Notes under the pieces: generated by a model
What the model was told of the DNA's origin: nothing
The model's database searches: none
What the model saw: only the letters and a program-made list of their open reading frames with translations
Made by a program: the position numbers and the translations under genes
Origin: Thermocladium sp049965935
GTDB taxonomy: Archaea; Thermoproteota; Thermoprotei; Thermoproteales; Thermocladiaceae
Reading direction: 5' to 3'
Length of the DNA: 50,524 nucleotides
Assembly: GCA_049965935.1 (NCBI GenBank)
Contig: JBMFVP010000006.1
Location: 1 to 50,524, forward strand
In this document: piece after piece, positions 50,424-50,524 of the stretch
Layout: the number at the start of each line of letters is the position of its first letter
Position numbering within the stretch: position 1 is the first letter of the stretch

Positions 50424-50524
50424 ATGACACCCTCCCCTGGTCAATTTCCAGAGAATGAGGAGCGGGAGCCGATCTCTCCCGCAATGCCGGGGGAGGGTGT
50501 CTACGAAGTTAAGTTCTCAAGTAG
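50424..50524 (+). CDS. Partial ORF at the window edge, element-encoded
   Basis: An open frame from ATG 50424 (MTPSPGQFPENEEREPIS, then PAMPGEGVYEVKFSS) continues past the window. The TATA box is at the right distance, so the start is credible. No transposase motif is reached in 33 residues; identity with TnpB is only inferred from the hairpin upstream. Its first 80 bases form two nested stem-loops: GACACCCTCCCC (50426-50437) with GGGGAGGGTGTC (50490-50501), and inside it GCGGGAG (50462-50468) with CTCCCGC (50476-50482). Confidence 0.45.
   Translation, partial: MTPSPGQFPENEEREPISPAMPGEGVYEVKFSS

Noticed and set aside
1..50524. tRNA, rRNA or CRISPR
   Set aside because: No T-loop-like gene sequence with cloverleaf, no rRNA signature and no regularly spaced direct repeats were seen on either strand.

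Overview
The window reads as a chromosome segment of a thermophilic crenarchaeon, most likely family Thermoproteaceae (Vulcanisaeta/Caldivirga/Thermocladium-like). That assignment is inference. It rests on the gene content: TrpB2-type tryptophan synthase, archaeal GHMP shikimate kinase, chorismate mutase-TyrA fusion, sulfocyanin, pelota, a SAMDC-fold decarboxylase with agmatinase, and a C/D box sRNA. It also rests on expression signals: TATA boxes about 24-28 nt before the start of lead genes (leaderless mRNAs), and GAGGTGAT Shine-Dalgarno sites only before internal operon genes. No rRNA, tRNA or CRISPR was seen.

Layout. 0.2-2.8 kb: an unknown small protein, a GH13 glycosidase and a GNAT acetyltransferase; then a ribbon-helix-helix mini-gene and a candidate sRNA. 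3.2-6.5 kb: an operon of two thiolase-fold proteins without a single cysteine and two DUF35 Zn-ribbon/OB partners. 6.6-8.3 kb: a P-loop ATPase with a small PD-(D/E)XK-like nuclease, a possible defence pair. 8.6-12.2 kb: DUF151, DUF89, an MFS transporter, an unknown small gene and a methyltransferase. 12.2-27.7 kb: a 16-gene minus-strand supraoperon running trpA-trpB2-trpD-trpF-trpE-trpG-trpC-transketolase-CM/tyrA-aroF-aroB-aroE-aroC-aroK-aroA-aroD. It supplies erythrose-4-phosphate, makes chorismate, and carries it to tryptophan and towards tyrosine. In trpF, aroB and aroD the conserved N-terminus lies upstream of the first ATG/GTG/TTG, so ACG or ATA/ATC starts are likely.

27.9-30.9 kb: a TSUP permease and a YeeE/YedE sulfur transporter behind a palindromic operator, facing an ACT-domain protein. 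30.9-33.7 kb: an aldo/keto reductase, a textbook C/D box sRNA, a small winged-helix regulator, a PsiE-like membrane protein and HemD. 33.8-39.3 kb: complex I membrane-arm genes nuoJ-K-M-L-N. 39.6-41.9 kb: a K+-independent H+-pyrophosphatase. 41.9-46.1 kb: a DsrE-like protein, a glycosylation-site-rich secreted protein, a SAMDC/ArgDC-fold decarboxylase, pelota and agmatinase, with an AT-rich gap holding an origin-box-like dyad. 46.5-48.8 kb: sulfocyanin with a His-rich coiled-coil mini-protein, a Trp/Gly-rich membrane peptide, a membrane-anchored winged-helix protein and a DtxR-like regulator. 48.8-50.2 kb: a PDCD5-like protein and a pirin.

Both window edges carry the 5' end of the same repeated, IS605/TnpB-like element, facing outward. 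Related hairpin relics lie at about 8.5, 39.46 and 44.98 kb.
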